Assembly: GCA_964450715.1 (NCBI GenBank)
Contig: CAYVFC010000018.1
Span: forward strand, 1 to 64,000
Source: CAYVFC01 sp964450715
GTDB taxonomy: Bacteria > Myxococcota_A > Polyangia > Polyangiales > JAFGIB01
Direction of reading: 5' to 3'
DNA: 64,000 nt
In this document: piece after piece, positions 62,445-64,000 of the stretch
Layout: each line of letters opens with the position of its first letter
How positions within the stretch are numbered: position 1 is the first letter of the stretch
The notes under the pieces: model-generated
The model's database searches: none
What the model saw: the letters and a program-made list of their open reading frames with translations, nothing else
What the model was told of the DNA's origin: nothing
Position numbers and translations under genes: made by a program

Positions 62445-62658
62445 ACGATACCCGGCCGATGTTCCGCGGCCGTCTGATGATCCCCGCGATTCCGCCTGAA
62501 CGAGCGATCCTGCGAGCGGGTCGACACCGCGTTCCGTCGCGCAATTCCCGATCGAATGATGCACGAACTCCGCGGTACGGCAAAGGGAAAACCGAGCCCC
62601 CGGCCCGCCCGCGCGGCTGCCGAGTCACGCCGCAGAAATCAAGCGGTTCGCCTCTCTT

Positions 62659-62818
62659 GAAGTGGTTTCAACCCGCCTCCCGTCGTCTTTCGGGCGGGGC
62701 GGCCCCATCTGCTGCGTTGCTCCTCCTCGAAATAGCCCCGCTATTCCTCGTCGTCGCGCCTTGCAGCTGGGGCCGCCGCGCTCCGAAATACTCGGTCCGG
62801 GGGTTTTGAAACCTCTTC
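62659..62818. repeat. 160-bp inverted-repeat element, copy 2 (MITE-like)
   Basis: The ends GAAGTGGTTTCAACCC and GGGTTTTGAAACCTCTTC are imperfect inverted repeats. The core matches the reverse complement of the element at 5521-5690 over most of its length, including CTCCTCGAAATAGC and CCTCGTCGTCGCGCC. The two copies have diverged ends, as expected for an old dispersed family. It lies between two minus-strand genes. Confidence 0.75.
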
Positions 62819-62851
62819 TAGCGCTTCCGCTCGTACCGAGGGCCGCACGGA

Positions 62852-64000
62852 TCACGTCTGCCGGGACAAGATCCGACTCCGGCCGAACCGCAGGTACTTG
62901 CGGGCAGTCATCCTGGTGAACAGGGGCCGGCCTCGCGCCAGGGTTCTCAGCACGTAGCCGATCTCCATCAAGAGATTGTGGCTGAGGGGGGGGAAGAAGC
63001 GATAGGCGCGTCGATCGAGGATGGCCTCGACCGCCTTTGGGTCCAAAAAAGGTAGGAGCGGCAGCAACAACACCATTCTTCGGGCGTCCTCCCCCAGGTT
63101 TCTTTCCATGAGAAAGGACCTCTCGTCGTCGAGCGCCTGCCGGGCGAAACGTCCGGGGCGCTTCTGCCGCAGCCGATCGGCGATTTCGGTGCCGGGGAAT
63201 GCCTTGAGGTTGAAAAGGTAGGCCTTGGTGACCGGATTGCGCGCGTAGAACCGTATCAGCTCTTCGATGGTCTTCTCGACGTCGTCCTCAGGGCCGACGA
63301 TGTTGTCGGCGATGCAGTCGATGCCCGCATCCCGCAGCAAGCTCAGGGCCTGCTGCAGGCGCTCGTTGTCGTATCGGCGGTCGTAGAGGTCCTTGCGGAT
63401 TGAAGGGTCTATACTCTGTACTCCCATCTCGACCGCAGCCGTCCCCATCGCCGCGAGAGAGTCGACCACGTCGCGCGTCATGGTGCTGGGATGGACCCAG
63501 CAGAAGCTCGGTAGTCCGATCTGGCGGCGGTAGGCAGCGGAGAACTCTCGCAGCCACTTGGGATGGTGGGTGAAGATCTCGTCGTCGAAGACGACCCGCT
63601 TGACCCGGTAGCGCTCCTTTGCCGCGGAGAGCTCCTCGATGACGTTGGATACCGAGCGCCTCCTCAGGAAGGTACCCTTTCCGCGGTAGAGCTTGCGATA
63701 GAAGCTGTTGCTGCAAAAGGTGCAGTTGAAGGGGCATCCCCGGCCGGTGATGATGGTGTACGAGGAGAGGTCCCAGCCGATGCGGCGAAAGAGCTCCTTG
63801 TCGGGGAAGGGGAGGGTGTCCAGCTCTTCGATCAAGGGGCGGACGTCGTTTCGGTGCACGACGCCGTCGACCTTGGACCAGACGTTGGCGATGTTCGCGG
63901 TCGATTCGCCGGCTCCTATCCGTCGCGTCAGCTCCAGCAGTGGCAGCTCGCCCTCGCCCAGGACCAGGTGATCGACCGGTTCCTGCTCGATGGTGGGCTG
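62852..64000 (-). CDS. B12-type radical SAM protein, truncated by the window edge
   Basis: The frame is open to the window end; 382 residues are visible, so the N-terminal cobalamin-binding domain is outside or partly outside. The visible part begins PTIEQEPVDHLVLGEGELPL, the end of a B12-binding domain, then TGRGCPFNCTFCSNSFY as rSAM motif. VVFDDEIFTHHPKWLREF, VEMGVQSIDPSIRKDLYDRR and DNIVGPEDDVEKTIEELI follow. It is typical of the large uncharacterised B12-binding rSAM class (methylases and others). Confidence 0.85.
   Translation of the reverse strand, partial: QPTIEQEPVDHLVLGEGELPLLELTRRIGAGESTANIANVWSKVDGVVHRNDVRPLIEELDTLPFPDKELFRRIGWDLSSYTIITGRGCPFNCTFCSNSFYRKLYRGKGTFLRRRSVSNVIEELSAAKERYRVKRVVFDDEIFTHHPKWLREFSAAYRRQIGLPSFCWVHPSTMTRDVVDSLAAMGTAAVEMGVQSIDPSIRKDLYDRRYDNERLQQALSLLRDAGIDCIADNIVGPEDDVEKTIEELIRFYARNPVTKAYLFNLKAFPGTEIADRLRQKRPGRFARQALDDERSFLMERNLGEDARRMVLLLPLLPFLDPKAVEAILDRRAYRFFPPLSHNLLMEIGYVLRTLARGRPLFTRMTARKYLRFGRSRILSRQT

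Overview
The window is GC-rich, densely coded DNA from what looks like a free-living anaerobic delta-type bacterium (Myxococcota / former Deltaproteobacteria grade). The evidence is Myxococcus-type Cys-rich repeats, lipoproteins whose lipobox Cys is followed by runs of Asp/Gly/Ala, an Rnf complex, an Hmc-like 16-heme cytochrome complex and many oxygen-sensitive radical SAM enzymes. The taxonomic call is inference.

Layout. (1) 0.1-5.5 kb, minus: two overlapping thiamine-diphosphate enzyme paralogs, one without a cofactor motif, behind a Cys-rich repeat lipoprotein. (2) 5.5-8.7 kb: a rearranged stretch with a 170-bp inverted-repeat element, fragments of a vWA-like protein and of a radical SAM enzyme, a BNR/sialidase-like lipoprotein, and an RHH antitoxin whose MazF-like toxin is cut short. 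(3) 8.7-23.2 kb: an energy-conservation island. An Hmc-like module (16-heme cytochrome, Fe-S subunit, NrfD fused to a pentaheme domain, ferredoxin) is followed by ApbE. Beside it are rseC, rnfCDGEAB and a Na+/H+ antiporter-like gene. RnfB is fused to a GltD-like FAD/NAD(P) domain, while RnfC lacks the usual nucleotide/FMN glycine motif. (4) 23.2-25.5 kb: pseudo-receiver, VapBC-like pair and gene remnants.

(5) 25.5-64 kb: the striking part. Eleven radical SAM genes (twelve rSAM domains) lie here, with four very large secreted Cys-rich or repeat lipoproteins, a putative membrane glycosyltransferase, two unrecognised proteins, a nitrogenase-like chimera and a small protein ending in fourteen tandem His-Xaa-Ser triplets. 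The triplet protein (30620-30898), two HxsD-like small proteins (31025-31776) and an HxsB-type maturase (51933-53444) identify the locus as a greatly expanded relative of the His-Xaa-Ser (Hxs) RiPP systems. The triplet gene ends a minus-strand run of about 18.7 kb that starts with the giant lipoproteins (49313) and continues through an rSAM-methyltransferase fusion and a second rSAM enzyme.

Working model (inference): Rnf/Hmc and low-potential ferredoxins supply electrons. The rSAM enzymes, using HxsD-like proteins as possible recognition or scaffold elements, modify the HxS peptide and perhaps repeats of the surface lipoproteins. Two dispersed inverted-repeat families punctuate the window and mark past rearrangements.
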